Assembly: GCF_024347075.1 (NCBI RefSeq) | Contig: NZ_AP024901.1 | Span: forward strand, 310,001-374,000 | Direction: 5' to 3' | Origin: Vibrio rarus | GTDB lineage: Bacteria; Pseudomonadota; Gammaproteobacteria; Enterobacterales; Vibrionaceae | DNA: 64,000 nt | In this document: one piece after another, positions 32,125-41,887 of the stretch | How the letters are laid out: the number at the start of each line of letters is the position of its first letter | Numbering within the stretch: the stretch's first letter is position 1 | The notes under the pieces: generated by a model | The model's input: the letters and a program-made list of their open reading frames with translations, nothing else | Database searches by the model: none | Told to the model about the DNA's origin: nothing | Made by a program: the position numbers and the translations under genes

Positions 32125-34050
32125 TTACTCGCCAGAGTTACGACGAGAATGGCCACGTTCGCCACGGAAGTTACCACGATTGTCGCCACCACGGTTTCTG
32201 TCGAAACGACGCTCACCATCACGACCACCGCCGCTACGCTCACCGTCACGGTTACCACGGTAGCCTCCGCCATCACGTTGACCGCGATGACCTTCGCCAC
32301 CGCGACGACCTTCACCGCCGCTACGACGCTGACCACCATCACGACGACCGCCACGAGACTCACGGAAGTCGTTGAAATCAGAGATTTCTGCTGCCGTTTC
32401 TTTTTGACGAATACGCAGTTTACGTAGTTTGCCCGCAGTTTCAGAATTCATTGCTTTAGGAAGCTGAACAAAAGTATGACCTTGAGCCAGTTTAATTGCA
32501 CCGATAGAGCCTTTAGTTAGGCCAAGTTCGTTTGCAAGAGCACCAACGATGTCTTTAACTTGAACGCCTTGATCACGACCCACTTGTAATTGGTATGTAT
32601 CCCAATCTTTAGTTTCGCCACCGTAGCTACGACCACCTTCACGACGACCATCGCGGCCACCGTCACGACCGCCTTCACGACGATCAGCACGACGTTTCTT
32701 ATCACGCTCAATAGCTGAGATCATTGGATCTTCACCAACATAGAATAAAGGACGCTTACCTTGCTGACGACGAAGTAGAATCGCAGCTAACGTTGCCGCA
32801 TCAATTTCTAGGTTCGCTTGCAGTGTTTCAACAAGCTCAGAGAATTTCTCTAGTGATGAGTGTTGTTTGTCTGCTTCAAGTTCAAGACCAAGCTTGTTCA
32901 CACGAGCTGCAGCTACTTGGTCACGTAGTGGAAGTTGAATCTCTTCCATTGAAGACTTAGTCACACGCTCAATAGTGCGAAGCATACGCATTTGGTTGGT
33001 GCGAACAAGAAGGATCGCTTTACCTTTACGTCCAGCACGGCCAGTACGACCAATACGGTGGATGTAAGACTCAACATCGAATGGGATGTCATAGTTAAAT
33101 ACGTGAGTAATACGAGGCACGTCAAGACCACGAGCAACAACGTCAGTTGCCACTAGAATATCAATAACGCCACGTTTGATGTTGTCTACAGTGCGCTCAC
33201 GTTGAGACTGAGGAATATCACCGTGTAATGCAGACACTTTAAAGCCGCGGTCGGATAAGTAGCTAGCGAGACGTTCAGTGTCTTGGCGAGTACGTACGAA
33301 TACGATAGAAGCGTCAGTGTCTTCAGTTTCAAGAATACGAGTCATCGCTTCGTCTTTCTCGATACCTTTAACAACCCAGAATTGTTGCTCTACTTTATCA
33401 ACAGTGTGGTTTTTACCCGCCACGTCAACAAATGCAGGATCACGCAAGAAGCGCTCAACAATTTTCTTCAGCATTGGAGGCATAGTTGCAGAGAACAATA
33501 CGCGTTGAGCAGACGCTGGTGCGTGCTCAAGGATATTAGTTACGTCTTCTACAAAGCCCATGTTTAGCATTTCATCGGCTTCATCAAGAACGAAAGTGTT
33601 TACTTCATCAAGGTGCAGACGGTCACGGTTGATAAGATCTTGTACACGTCCTGGCGTACCTACAACAATGTGCGTGCCGTTTTTAAGTGCGCGCATTTGA
33701 TCAACAATTGAAGTACCGCCGTAGATTTCAAGAACCTTAAGACCGCGGATGTTTTTACCTAGGTTTTTGATTTCTGCTGCGACTTGAATCGCTAGCTCAC
33801 GTGTTGGTGCCAAAATAATAGCTTGTGGCTTACGTTGGTCTAGTTCAAGTTTATTAAGAAGAGGAAGAGAAAAAGCAGCTGTTTTACCTGTACCTGTTTG
33901 TGCTTTACCTAGCGCATCTTTACCTTCAAGAAGCAATGGAATTGAAGCGGATTGAATAGGTGTAGGAGAAACAAAACCCATCGCGTCAAGGGCAGAAAGG
34001 ATTTGTTCGTTAAGTTCTAAATCGCTGAATTTAATTTCAGATTCTTGCAT
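32125..34050 (-). CDS. deaD: ATP-dependent DEAD-box RNA helicase DeaD/CsdA
   Basis: A 641-residue cold-shock-type RNA helicase for ribosome assembly and mRNA decay. Core motifs: the Q motif before P-T-P-I-Q, A-Q-T-G-T-G-K-T, P-T-R-E-L-A, D-E-A-D, S-A-T and H-R-I-G-R-T-G-R-A-G-R. After the core come the dimerisation segment, the DbpA-like RNA-binding domain and a long Arg/Gly-rich tail (about 560-641). ATG 34048-34050 gives the usual M-Q-E-S-E-I-K-F-S-D-L start; a 24-codon upstream extension is not typical and is left out. The tail makes the antisense strand look coding, but that is composition only. Confidence 0.95.
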   Translation of the reverse strand: MQESEIKFSDLELNEQILSALDAMGFVSPTPIQSASIPLLLEGKDALGKAQTGTGKTAAFSLPLLNKLELDQRKPQAIILAPTRELAIQVAAEIKNLGKNIRGLKVLEIYGGTSIVDQMRALKNGTHIVVGTPGRVQDLINRDRLHLDEVNTFVLDEADEMLNMGFVEDVTNILEHAPASAQRVLFSATMPPMLKKIVERFLRDPAFVDVAGKNHTVDKVEQQFWVVKGIEKDEAMTRILETEDTDASIVFVRTRQDTERLASYLSDRGFKVSALHGDIPQSQRERTVDNIKRGVIDILVATDVVARGLDVPRITHVFNYDIPFDVESYIHRIGRTGRAGRKGKAILLVRTNQMRMLRTIERVTKSSMEEIQLPLRDQVAAARVNKLGLELEADKQHSSLEKFSELVETLQANLEIDAATLAAILLRRQQGKRPLFYVGEDPMISAIERDKKRRADRREGGRDGGRDGRREGGRSYGGETKDWDTYQLQVGRDQGVQVKDIVGALANELGLTKGSIGAIKLAQGHTFVQLPKAMNSETAGKLRKLRIRQKETAAEISDFNDFRESRGGRRDGGQRRSGGEGRRGGEGHRGQRDGGGYRGNRDGERSGGGRDGERRFDRNRGGDNRGNFRGERGHSRRNSGE

Positions 34051-34624
34051 CGGGATCCCACTATAAGTGTGTTCATAAAAACGGTCCCAGGTGCTCTCTA
34101 AATTCATACACCGATCCAGCAATACACACTAAATCCATTCAGAAGGGATAAGTATATAAAACGCATCAAGCCGCTAGGGACAAAATAAGGTGGCGAATTC
34201 TGCCCTATAAAACAGATAATTACAAGAAAAAATTGAATCAGATCACAAATTACAGACAATTGTGTTTTAATTTACCCCATTTGCAGTAGCTATGCTTTAA
34301 AAATCGCCTATTTATGTCCATCTATTAACCCATTTTTAGTGTGTCACGCCCTTTATTTCAGCCCTGAAAACCCGTCAAATAGGCCATAATAAGAAAAGAA
34401 AGGGCCATAAGTCCGCCTAAACCGCTATTTATTTCCTTGTCTATGCGCCCTTTTTATTTTAGTGGATGAGACAAAAGACAGCGCAAACTGAGGGAGTTAT
34501 ACATTTGCCTCAAGAATCGTTAATATAGCCCCTATATCCGCCCTACCCTTTGCGCTTTGTAACACAGCGCAACCAAGGCACATGATTAGCCACCCACTAT
34601 TGATGAAGATAAATAAAATACTCA
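34051..34624. other. Divergent region between deaD and rnb
   Basis: 574 bases. A long leader for deaD is plausible, as in E. coli csdA, but no clear cold-shock element is visible. Upstream of rnb is an inverted repeat TTGCGCT-N9-AGCGCAA (34550-34572). Its half-site ACAGCGCAA also occurs at 34476-34484. No small open frame is convincing. Confidence 0.45.
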
Positions 34625-36610
34625 ATGTTTGCAGATAATCCGTTGCTCGCTCAACTAAAACAGCAGATCAAAGATACTATCCCTACTAAAGAAGGGACCA
34701 TTAAGGCCACAGATAAGAAGTTTGGTTTCCTAGAAGTAGACAACAAAACCAGTTATTTCATTCCGCCACCTCAGATGAAAAAATGTATGCACGGTGATCG
34801 TGTCGTGGCGCTGATTCGTAGTGAAAATGACAAAGAATTTGCCGAACCCGATCAGCTAGTTGAACAAGGTGTGACACGCTTTATAGGCCGAATTAAGTTG
34901 TTTAAAGGTCGACTCAATGTGGTACCGGACCAACCACAACTGAGAAACCTGTCTCTCAAAGCGAAAACCGCCAAAGGCCTTAAGCACGACATGTTTGCTG
35001 AAGGTGATTGGGTGGTCGCGCAGGTGATCCAACATCCCCTAAAAGGGGATAACGGCTTCATGGTCGAAATTACCGAGAAGATCACCGATGCCAATGATAA
35101 AATTGCTCCTTGGTGGGTAACCCTTGCGGAAAATGATTTGCCCAACACGGAACCTATGGGTATTGAAGAGTGGCAATTGCACGATGATGCCGACTTAGTT
35201 CGTGAAGATCTCACCCACATCCCTTTTGTCACTATCGACGGTGAGTCCACCAAAGATATGGATGATGCTTTATACGCCCATCAAAAAGACAACGGTGACT
35301 TTACGCTCACTATCGCCATTGCCGATCCTACAGCCTACATTACCCCCGATGATGATATGGATAAAGTGGCTCGTCAGCGCGGCTTTACCATCTACCTTCC
35401 GGGTCGCAATATCCCGATGTTACCGCGAGATCTGGCGGACAATCTTTGTTCTCTTATTCAAGATGAACTGCGCCCTGCCCTATGTTGCACGGTAACGGTT
35501 GCCCAAGATGGCACCATTCAAGATGATATTCGTTTCTTTGCTGCTAATATCCGCTCTCATGCACGCTTGGCTTACACATCGGTTTCCGACTACCTTGACA
35601 ATAATAGTGATGAAGCTTGGGCCAAAGATGCCGCTATTGCAGGGGTGGTGACCGATCTTGCACAAATGGCTAAGGCTCGCAATACATGGCGTCAAACTAA
35701 TGCCGTGATTTTCCCAGACAGACCAGACTACCGCTTCGAGTTAAGCGAAGACAATGACGTTATCGCCATTCATGCGGATTATCGTCGAAGTGCTAATAAA
35801 CTGGTTGAAGAGGCGATGATCACCGCCAATATTTGTGCCGGTCGTGTACTGAGTGACACTCTAGGTATGGGGATGTTTAATACTCATTCAGGATTAAAAG
35901 AAGACAAGATCAACAATGTTATTGATCTTGTCACTGAGTATGGCGCGCAAGGATTTAGTGCCGATAGTGTCGTGAGCTTAGAAGGCTTTAGCGCCCTGCG
36001 CCGCTGGTTGGGCTCTCAAGAGACACAATACTTAGACAATCGCATTCGTAAACATCAAGCTTATGGTGAAATGGGCAATACTCCAGCGCCACACTTTGCT
36101 ATGGGGCTTGATATTTACGCCACTTGGACCTCACCGATTCGCAAATACAGCGATATGATCAACCACCGTCTTCTTAAAGCCATCATTTTAAACAAAGCCC
36201 CAGTGCAAACCCCTGATGATGAACTGGGTGACGAATTGGCACTGCATCGTAAACACCACAGAATGGCGGAGCGTAAAGTAAGTGATTGGCTATATGCCCG
36301 TACTTTGCATCAAGATGTACAGGCCGAAAGCACATTCAAAGGGGAAATCTTTGATATTGGCCGTAGTGGCATGCGGGTAAGACTGCTGGAAAATGGGGCG
36401 GCGGCCTTCATTCCTAATTCACTGATTATGGATAATAAAGAGCGTATTGAATCCAATGCTGATCAAGGCACGGTTTCTATCGACAACGAGGTGATTTACA
36501 AACTCAGCGATGTGCTTGAAGTGGTACTAACCGAGGTTAATATTGATAAGCGTAATATTGTGGCCAAGCCGGTAGAAGTCTTTAGTGACCAACCCACTCA
36601 TCAAGCCTAG
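34625..36610 (+). CDS. rnb: Exoribonuclease II
   Basis: A 661-residue RNase II that degrades single-stranded RNA 3' to 5' processively. Two N-terminal cold-shock domains (about 20-170), the RNB catalytic domain (about 190-520) and a C-terminal S1 domain (about 560-645) are in order. The active-site acidic cluster is in [11 protein letters not shown], with the metal-ligating Asp residues present. P-I-R-K-Y-S-D near residue 500 is the family's substrate-binding segment. Length is close to that of E. coli RNase II. Divergent from deaD, and closed by the terminator at 36655-36702. Confidence 0.95.
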   Translation: MFADNPLLAQLKQQIKDTIPTKEGTIKATDKKFGFLEVDNKTSYFIPPPQMKKCMHGDRVVALIRSENDKEFAEPDQLVEQGVTRFIGRIKLFKGRLNVVPDQPQLRNLSLKAKTAKGLKHDMFAEGDWVVAQVIQHPLKGDNGFMVEITEKITDANDKIAPWWVTLAENDLPNTEPMGIEEWQLHDDADLVREDLTHIPFVTIDGESTKDMDDALYAHQKDNGDFTLTIAIADPTAYITPDDDMDKVARQRGFTIYLPGRNIPMLPRDLADNLCSLIQDELRPALCCTVTVAQDGTIQDDIRFFAANIRSHARLAYTSVSDYLDNNSDEAWAKDAAIAGVVTDLAQMAKARNTWRQTNAVIFPDRPDYRFELSEDNDVIAIHADYRRSANKLVEEAMITANICAGRVLSDTLGMGMFNTHSGLKEDKINNVIDLVTEYGAQGFSADSVVSLEGFSALRRWLGSQETQYLDNRIRKHQAYGEMGNTPAPHFAMGLDIYATWTSPIRKYSDMINHRLLKAIILNKAPVQTPDDELGDELALHRKHHRMAERKVSDWLYARTLHQDVQAESTFKGEIFDIGRSGMRVRLLENGAAAFIPNSLIMDNKERIESNADQGTVSIDNEVIYKLSDVLEVVLTEVNIDKRNIVAKPVEVFSDQPTHQA

Positions 36611-36654
36611 CGTAAGCTGAATACAGCATCACTTTACTGATGGGGTGCTGTCTA

Positions 36655-36702
36655 CAAGCCTGTAAGAGCCTTTAGGTTCATCAATTACAGGCTTGTTTTT
36701 TT
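36655..36702 (+). terminator. Rho-independent terminator of rnb
   Basis: CAAGCCTGTAA / TTACAGGCTTG, an 11-bp stem around a 19-base loop, followed by seven T. It lies 45 bases after the rnb stop codon. Confidence 0.9.
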
Positions 36703-36804
36703 GGGTACCTCCCCACAAGATTTCGTTTCTTTTTTGTAAAGCTTCGATCCCCTTCAAAGCAATTTAACATACATTAACGTACTCTCATATCATCTCCGTT
36801 TGAT

Positions 36805-37611
36805 ATGGGTTTTACCTTGCCAGATTTTTGTTATTTACACCTTTCAAGTGCCCATCCCCCAAACTTAGACCCACTGATTCACCAACCCATTATCATAGTG
36901 CTGGTCCATTCTGGCGCTCTTGTTCTACAGTGTAACTCGATACCCTATACCATCCCCGCAGGACACATAACAGTGAGTGCCACTCAAGGGTTACTGGCAA
37001 CAAACAATCACGCCTATGACGCGCAAGCCATCATCATTGGGCGCAATACAATAGACACCTTTCTCAACAGCGCCCCCTCTGCCACTCACTCGAAACAGCG
37101 TTACTCAGAAAAGGGGCATCCGAGCATCCCATGCGGTGCATTAGAGCAACAATTACTAACAACATTACAGGTAAGCTTGCAAGATGGGGCCTGCTCTGGG
37201 CACATTCAGCAGACATTATTAACGGCACTTCTGGCACATTTAACGACTAAACAGCCCAGTATAACGGCCTTGCTGAAACAGGCGACCGATACCCCATTTT
37301 CAGAGAAAGTGTCACACTTTTTAGAGGCTCAGTTGGATCAGCCAATAACTCTGCCTATGCTTGCTACACACTTATCTCTTTCCATCTCAAGTGTAAAACG
37401 TAAACTGGCACAAGAAGGGCTGTCATTTAGCCAAATGTTACAACACAAACGAGCCTATAAAGGCGCTACCATTTTACGTTCGGGACGCAGCCAAATTAAT
37501 GCCGTTGCCAAACAATGTGGCTTCAGCAGTGCGGCTCAATTCAGCCATACTTTCAAGAACGTTTACGGTTGTACGCCAAAGGTATTTAGAAAAGAACGGC
37601 GCACTCCCTAG
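36805..37611 (+). CDS. AraC-family transcriptional regulator, YqhC-like position
   Basis: A 268-residue regulator with an N-terminal cupin-like sensor (about 1-100) and a C-terminal AraC/XylS double helix-turn-helix (about 165-262). The first HTH contains L-P-M-L-A-T-H-L-S-L-S-I-S-S-V-K-R-K-L. The second has I-N-A-V-A-K-Q-C-G-F-S-S-A-A-Q-F-S-H-T-F-K and then G-C-T-P-K-V-F-R. No good ribosome-binding site precedes the ATG. It sits upstream of a YqhD-type reductase on the same strand, and E. coli yqhC is an AraC-type activator of yqhD, so the same role is likely. A MITE-like repeat now lies between the two. Confidence 0.85.
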   Translation: MGFTLPDFCYLHLSSAHPPNLDPLIHQPIIIVLVHSGALVLQCNSIPYTIPAGHITVSATQGLLATNNHAYDAQAIIIGRNTIDTFLNSAPSATHSKQRYSEKGHPSIPCGALEQQLLTTLQVSLQDGACSGHIQQTLLTALLAHLTTKQPSITALLKQATDTPFSEKVSHFLEAQLDQPITLPMLATHLSLSISSVKRKLAQEGLSFSQMLQHKRAYKGATILRSGRSQINAVAKQCGFSSAAQFSHTFKNVYGCTPKVFRKERRTP

Positions 37612-37653
37612 CTCAAGGTCACTTCCTTCAGCTAGGCCCAATATCAGAAAATA

Positions 37654-37815
37654 ATAGCAATCACACTCAGTATGTGATCAGAAATAGCGCAGGCAAAATG
37701 TTCGACAACAAGGCAGGATTTTTCGATAAGTCGTTATTCTACAATCAAAAATTCTAACGCTGTTATCGAGTATTTTAACAAGCTAGAATGACCAGTTACT
37801 TAGTACGGTTGCTAT
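37654..37815. repeat. MITE-like repeat, copy 2
   Basis: 162 bp, the same length as copy 1 at 30294-30455 and similar throughout. The left end is ATAGCAATC and the right end GGTTGCTAT. The fourth base from each end has changed in step with the other (C:G in copy 1, G:C here), so the terminal pairing is kept. Flanks are TA (left) and CA (right), one base off the TA duplication. It lies between the AraC gene and yqhD. Confidence 0.85.
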
Positions 37816-37881
37816 CACGCTTATTCTCCGTCACACAGTTATTTAATTTATAATGTGATGACCTCATAAAAGGATCCTTAC

Positions 37882-39030
37882 ATGCAGTTTAATTATTCAA
37901 ACCCGACCCAAATCTATTTTGGTCAACAGCAAATAGCCGCTATCGCTAAGGCTATTCCTCCTCACAGTAACGTGTTGCTTGTTTACGGTGGCGGTTCGAT
38001 TAAAAACAATGGCATCTATGATCAAGTTGCTCAAGCACTGTCAGATCATCAATGGCAAGAATTTTCTGGTGTAGAATCTAACCCTACCGTTGAGACCCTT
38101 GATAAAGCCGTTGAAATAGTCAAAAAAGATCACATTACCTATTTACTTGCAGTGGGGGGCGGTTCGGTGATTGATGGTAGCAAATACATTGCTGCAGCTT
38201 CATGCTATGCCGGCGATGGCTGGGATATTCTAACCGGAAAGCACAAAGTTAAAAAAGCGGTGCCTCTTGGCGCTGTACTGACCTTGCCTGCCACAGGATC
38301 TGAGTCCAACAAAGCGGCCGTTGTCACCAAAAAAGCCACTAAAGATAAATTGAGTTTCTTATCTGCTCACGTACAGCCACAATTTGCAGTACTGGATCCT
38401 GATGCCATGAAAACCCTTCCCGAACGCCAATTAATTAATGGGCTAGTGGATGCTTGGGTACATGTGTGCGAACAATATATCACTAAGCCTGCTCAAGGGA
38501 TGGTACAAGACGGGTTTGCTGAGGCGTTACTCAAAAACCTCAAGCAATTGGGTGACAACTTTTCCAATCACGATGACGATGCTTGGCGAGCCAACTTGAT
38601 GTGGAGTGCCAATCAAGCGCTCAATGGCTTAATTGGTACTGGGGTACCACAAGATTGGGCAACACATATGATAGGCCATGAACTCACCGCCCTATATGGG
38701 GTGGATCACGCTCGCTCCCTGACCATTATTCAACCGTCGTTATTGCGTAACCAAATTGAGTTTAAACGCGCCAAACTTGAGCAAATGGGCATCAATGTAT
38801 TTGGCTTACAACCAACAACGGATCTTGCTGAACGTACCATTGCTGAAATTGAAGGCTTCTATTTGAGTTTAGGGGTTGCCACAAGATTCACTGAACACGG
38901 CGGTGATAAAACTCAAGTCATTGCAGATATTCTGGCGCAACTGGAGTCTCATGGCATGCTGGTTTTAGGTGAAAATCAATCCATTACATTACAAGAGATG
39001 CAGCTCATTTTAGAGAGCGCTATCGGCTAG
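37882..39030 (+). CDS. yqhD: Iron-containing alcohol dehydrogenase, YqhD type
   Basis: A 382-residue NADPH-dependent aldehyde reductase of the YqhD type, which reduces a wide range of aldehydes and protects against aldehyde stress. The coenzyme loop G-G-G-S is near residue 95. The metal ligands are D190, H194, H262 and H276, and the family segment G-H-E-L-T-A-L-Y-G-V-D-H-A is intact. AAAAGGA lies before the ATG. The upstream AraC gene is its probable regulator. No other pathway genes adjoin. Confidence 0.93.
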   Translation: MQFNYSNPTQIYFGQQQIAAIAKAIPPHSNVLLVYGGGSIKNNGIYDQVAQALSDHQWQEFSGVESNPTVETLDKAVEIVKKDHITYLLAVGGGSVIDGSKYIAAASCYAGDGWDILTGKHKVKKAVPLGAVLTLPATGSESNKAAVVTKKATKDKLSFLSAHVQPQFAVLDPDAMKTLPERQLINGLVDAWVHVCEQYITKPAQGMVQDGFAEALLKNLKQLGDNFSNHDDDAWRANLMWSANQALNGLIGTGVPQDWATHMIGHELTALYGVDHARSLTIIQPSLLRNQIEFKRAKLEQMGINVFGLQPTTDLAERTIAEIEGFYLSLGVATRFTEHGGDKTQVIADILAQLESHGMLVLGENQSITLQEMQLILESAIG

Positions 39031-39095
39031 TTTCCACCTCGGCCTAGAGTGATTTGCGGTCTTACTGTTTAAAATAATGAGTAAGGCCGCTCACA

Positions 39096-40157
39096 TTAAG
39101 CACTGTAATGACGATTAAATCGTTTTGAAGCGTAGTTGGCCATGGGTGGTGCTAACAACACCACCAGTAATAACCGAACAATTTGCATACTCATCACAAA
39201 GCCAAGATTTACCTCTCCATGACTGGAAAGCGCAATGGCCGTTACCGCATCAAGGCCACCGGGTGTGGTAGCCAAATACGCGGTCAAGGGGGTAACATGA
39301 AAACCCACCACTAATAGCATCGCAATAGTGCCACATAAAACAATCAAAGCCACAATCGACAGTAGAATCTTTGGCAATGCAAACCACGCTTCTTTTACTA
39401 TGCCTCGATTAAAGCGCATGCCAATGTTCACCCCAAACACCAAATAACAGAGATCCAATAACCATACAGGTACTTGTAAATCAACCGCATGTGTATTCAT
39501 ACACAATGCACTCACCAGCATTGACACTAATAAACACCCTGCCGGTATGCACGATTTAACCCCTAAATAGGAGGCCAGCACAATAATCAGTATCGTTTGT
39601 ATCACAGTGCTCACTGAGTAATGATCCAGCCAATGACTCATGTGCATACTTGGGTGAATATCAGCAGACAAAGACAAGAAATGAGCCACTACGGCGGCCA
39701 AAAAACTCACCATAGCCACACGTATATACTGCATAAATGCCACTAAACTGGGATTCGTACCATGAGATTCTGCCATTAACACCATGGCCGACGCTCCCCC
39801 AGGAGCGCAACCCCAGATGGCCGTGCTCCCTGGTAATACGCGCAATTTTGCCAAGCTGTATCCCATCATCTGGCACACTACTAGCACCAATAATGCCACT
39901 GCCATAAATACCCACCAACTGGACAAGTACGGTTGTAAAATAGTGACATTAAGGGCTTTTCCCGCCACAAGTCCAATCACAGCTTGAATCATAAACACTG
40001 CAGACTTAGGGGTACTCACACGCCAACCCTGTAAGCTAAATACAATGGCAATCACCATAGGCCCCAATAACGTTGCCGCTGGAAAATGAAAGGCATCAAA
40101 TAGCACACCCACAAAGAAGCAAGTGCAGTAAATAATGAACACTCGTAATAAAGGCAT
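39096..40157 (-). CDS. AbrB/COG3180-family integral membrane protein
   Basis: A 353-residue protein with ten or more hydrophobic segments. Internal duplication is visible: A-A-T-L-L-G-P-M-V near residue 25 and a similar segment after P-A-G-C-L-L in the second half. G-C-A-P-G-G-A-S-A-M and A-T-T-P-G-G-L-D-A-V-T are the two repeats of the family's P-G-G signature. It belongs to the AbrB-like/ammonia-monooxygenase-like transporter group, whose substrate is not established. It is not the Bacillus transition-state regulator of the same name. I chose ATG 40157; an upstream GTG at 40235 is also in frame and would add a short extra segment. Confidence 0.82.
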   Translation of the reverse strand: MPLLRVFIIYCTCFFVGVLFDAFHFPAATLLGPMVIAIVFSLQGWRVSTPKSAVFMIQAVIGLVAGKALNVTILQPYLSSWWVFMAVALLVLVVCQMMGYSLAKLRVLPGSTAIWGCAPGGASAMVLMAESHGTNPSLVAFMQYIRVAMVSFLAAVVAHFLSLSADIHPSMHMSHWLDHYSVSTVIQTILIIVLASYLGVKSCIPAGCLLVSMLVSALCMNTHAVDLQVPVWLLDLCYLVFGVNIGMRFNRGIVKEAWFALPKILLSIVALIVLCGTIAMLLVVGFHVTPLTAYLATTPGGLDAVTAIALSSHGEVNLGFVMSMQIVRLLLVVLLAPPMANYASKRFNRHYSA

Positions 40158-40994
40158 AGGAAGTCGCTTCTTATATAAACTAGAAATAATGTTTATTAAA
40201 TTGAGCACACCATACAAGATAAAGAGTATTTCCACAGCAAGAAATAATAAAAAGTAATATCACATATTTATTATTTGCACTAATTGTTAATTAAACGCAG
40301 TGTTTGTAATAAAAATAACTCAAAACACACCCCGACCTATTCCCGCAAACTATATATGAAGAGTAAAACATCATTATTATAGATAACCCATGATCTTATC
40401 GTTTAAACCTGAACAGATAAATTGACGCCATTTAATATGCACATTAACTCATTAGGCGAGGTGTATTTATCTGTGTTTTTACTCTGCAGATAATCGGATT
40501 TTAGTGAACATTCACCAGCAACCCCGCCCTTTGCCTCAGTGATTTTTTACCCATGAGTGACAGTCCCCCCAAGTGGTCGAAAAAGGCACAAATCGCCAGA
40601 TCTGGCGTGGATATTCTTTCAACCTAAAGAATAATCAGTCAAAAACAGCGCGTTAATTTTCATTGCAAACACAAAAACACTTTAGCAACCGTTAAATTCA
40701 AAATCTAATATTCTATATAGCACAGGCTCTACATGGTTTTTATTCGGCATTTTATTATGAGTTGTGACAAAGCAGACCATTGAATTTAAATATGCATAAC
40801 ATCATAATAAATAATGCATTATTCATATGAAACTTATGGATTGAATATCTATTCAAACAGAAGTTAAAATGAACATTGATGCATATTGATAACAGTTCAT
40901 TTAATATGATTACTTGATTTTTTGTTCCTTAAGCTATATTTTCATTCATTGCTTTCGCCTCTTAACCGAGGCTTAATATAAAGGAAACTAGCAA
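40158..40994. other. Long AT-rich intergenic region upstream of the GlnH-like gene
   Basis: 837 bases between divergent genes. The 3' part holds an ARG-box-like palindrome at 40841-40856 and presumably the transporter promoter. The 5' part (40240-40700) is AT-rich, with nothing recognisable. A small RNA cannot be excluded, but no terminator-like stem with a U-run is evident. Confidence 0.5.
40841..40856. promoter_or_regulatory. ARG-box-like palindrome
   Basis: TTGAATA-TC-TATTCAA has perfect 7-bp arms and matches the ArgR consensus TGAAT-N4-ATTCA. It lies 139 bases before the start of the substrate-binding protein gene. ArgR boxes usually come in pairs about 21 bases apart and the partner is not evident. 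Confidence 0.5.
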
Positions 40995-41735
40995 ATGAAA
41001 AAGATTTCAATCACGCTTGCAGTGCTATTAGCAGCAGTTGCAACGAGTTCAACTGCCTTTGCTAAAGAAAAAGTGTATAAGATTGCCACTGATGCCGCTT
41101 ATGCACCTTTCTCTTTCAAAATAGACGGCGCATATACAGGTATTGACGTTGACGTTCTTGCCGCTATTGCGAAAACCGAAGGCTTTAAATACGAGCTTAC
41201 CCCAATGAACTTTAATGGCATCATTCCTGGCATTGTTTCAGGCCAACTTGATGGTGCGATTGCGGGTATGACAATTACCAAAAAACGCGCAAAAGTGTTA
41301 GATTTTTCTAATGGCTACTATGAGTCTGGTGTTGTCCCTGTTGTTAAAGCTGACAGCAAAATCGCTACTAAAGCCGATCTGAAAGATCAACGTTTTGCTG
41401 TTAAAAAAGGCACCACATCTGCGGATTGGGCCAACTCTAACCGTAAAGAATTAAATGCGACTATTCGTTACTTCGATGATTCTGCTTCTATGTTCCAAGA
41501 AGTAATCAATGGTAATGCCGATGTGGCTTTTGAAGATTACCCGGTTATTGCTTATAAAATTTCTCTAGATAAAACACCTGTGTTGAAACTGGCTGGTGAC
41601 AAACTAACTAGTGCTCAATTTGGTTTTGGTGTTAAAAAAGGTCAAAACGCTGAACTTATTAGCAAGTTCAATGACGGCCTAGCAAAAATTAAAGCTGATG
41701 GTACTTACGAGAAAATTCTCAACAAATACCAATAA
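40995..41735 (+). CDS. Amino-acid ABC transporter periplasmic binding protein (GlnH-like)
   Basis: A 246-residue periplasmic binding protein with a Sec signal peptide (1-23, ending S-T-A-F-A). The mature part starts Y-K-I-A-T-D-A-A-Y-A-P-F-S-F, then G-I-D-V-D-V-L-A-A-I-A, and G-A-I-A-G-M-T-I-T-K-K-R. These residues bind the amino-acid carboxylate and ammonium groups in the GlnH/HisJ/ArtJ family. Overall it is most like GlnH, though an ARG-box-like site upstream would favour arginine or ornithine. AAGGAA precedes the ATG. It leads a three-gene transporter operon. Confidence 0.92.
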   Translation: MKKISITLAVLLAAVATSSTAFAKEKVYKIATDAAYAPFSFKIDGAYTGIDVDVLAAIAKTEGFKYELTPMNFNGIIPGIVSGQLDGAIAGMTITKKRAKVLDFSNGYYESGVVPVVKADSKIATKADLKDQRFAVKKGTTSADWANSNRKELNATIRYFDDSASMFQEVINGNADVAFEDYPVIAYKISLDKTPVLKLAGDKLTSAQFGFGVKKGQNAELISKFNDGLAKIKADGTYEKILNKYQ

Positions 41736-41768
41736 TATCAAAGCCTTAATCGCTATATAATTTCACTC

Positions 41769-41798
41769 AAGGAGGAGTTTATTTATAAACTCCTCCTT
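41769..41798 (+). terminator. Intercistronic hairpin after the binding-protein gene
   Basis: Two perfect 14-base arms (starting AAGGAGGAGTTTAT) around a TT loop, with no strong U-run. Such stems between binding-protein and permease genes usually protect the upstream mRNA 3' end or reduce read-through, so the binding protein is made in excess. Confidence 0.7.
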
Positions 41799-41887
41799 GC
41801 TTTCCTAAGTAAGCTGATTGGCTATGCCTCTTATTGAATAAGCGGAATTGTCTTTATCAGATTACCTCGTTACACAAGGAAACTCGT

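Noticed and set aside
32121..32427. Val- and Thr-rich frames in both orientations at the deaD 3' end
   Set aside because: They are shadows of the low-complexity Arg/Gly tail of DeaD.
34224..34237. Possible FNR site TTGAA-TCAG-ATCAC between deaD and rnb
   Set aside because: Both half-sites are imperfect, and neither neighbouring gene is expected to be under FNR control.
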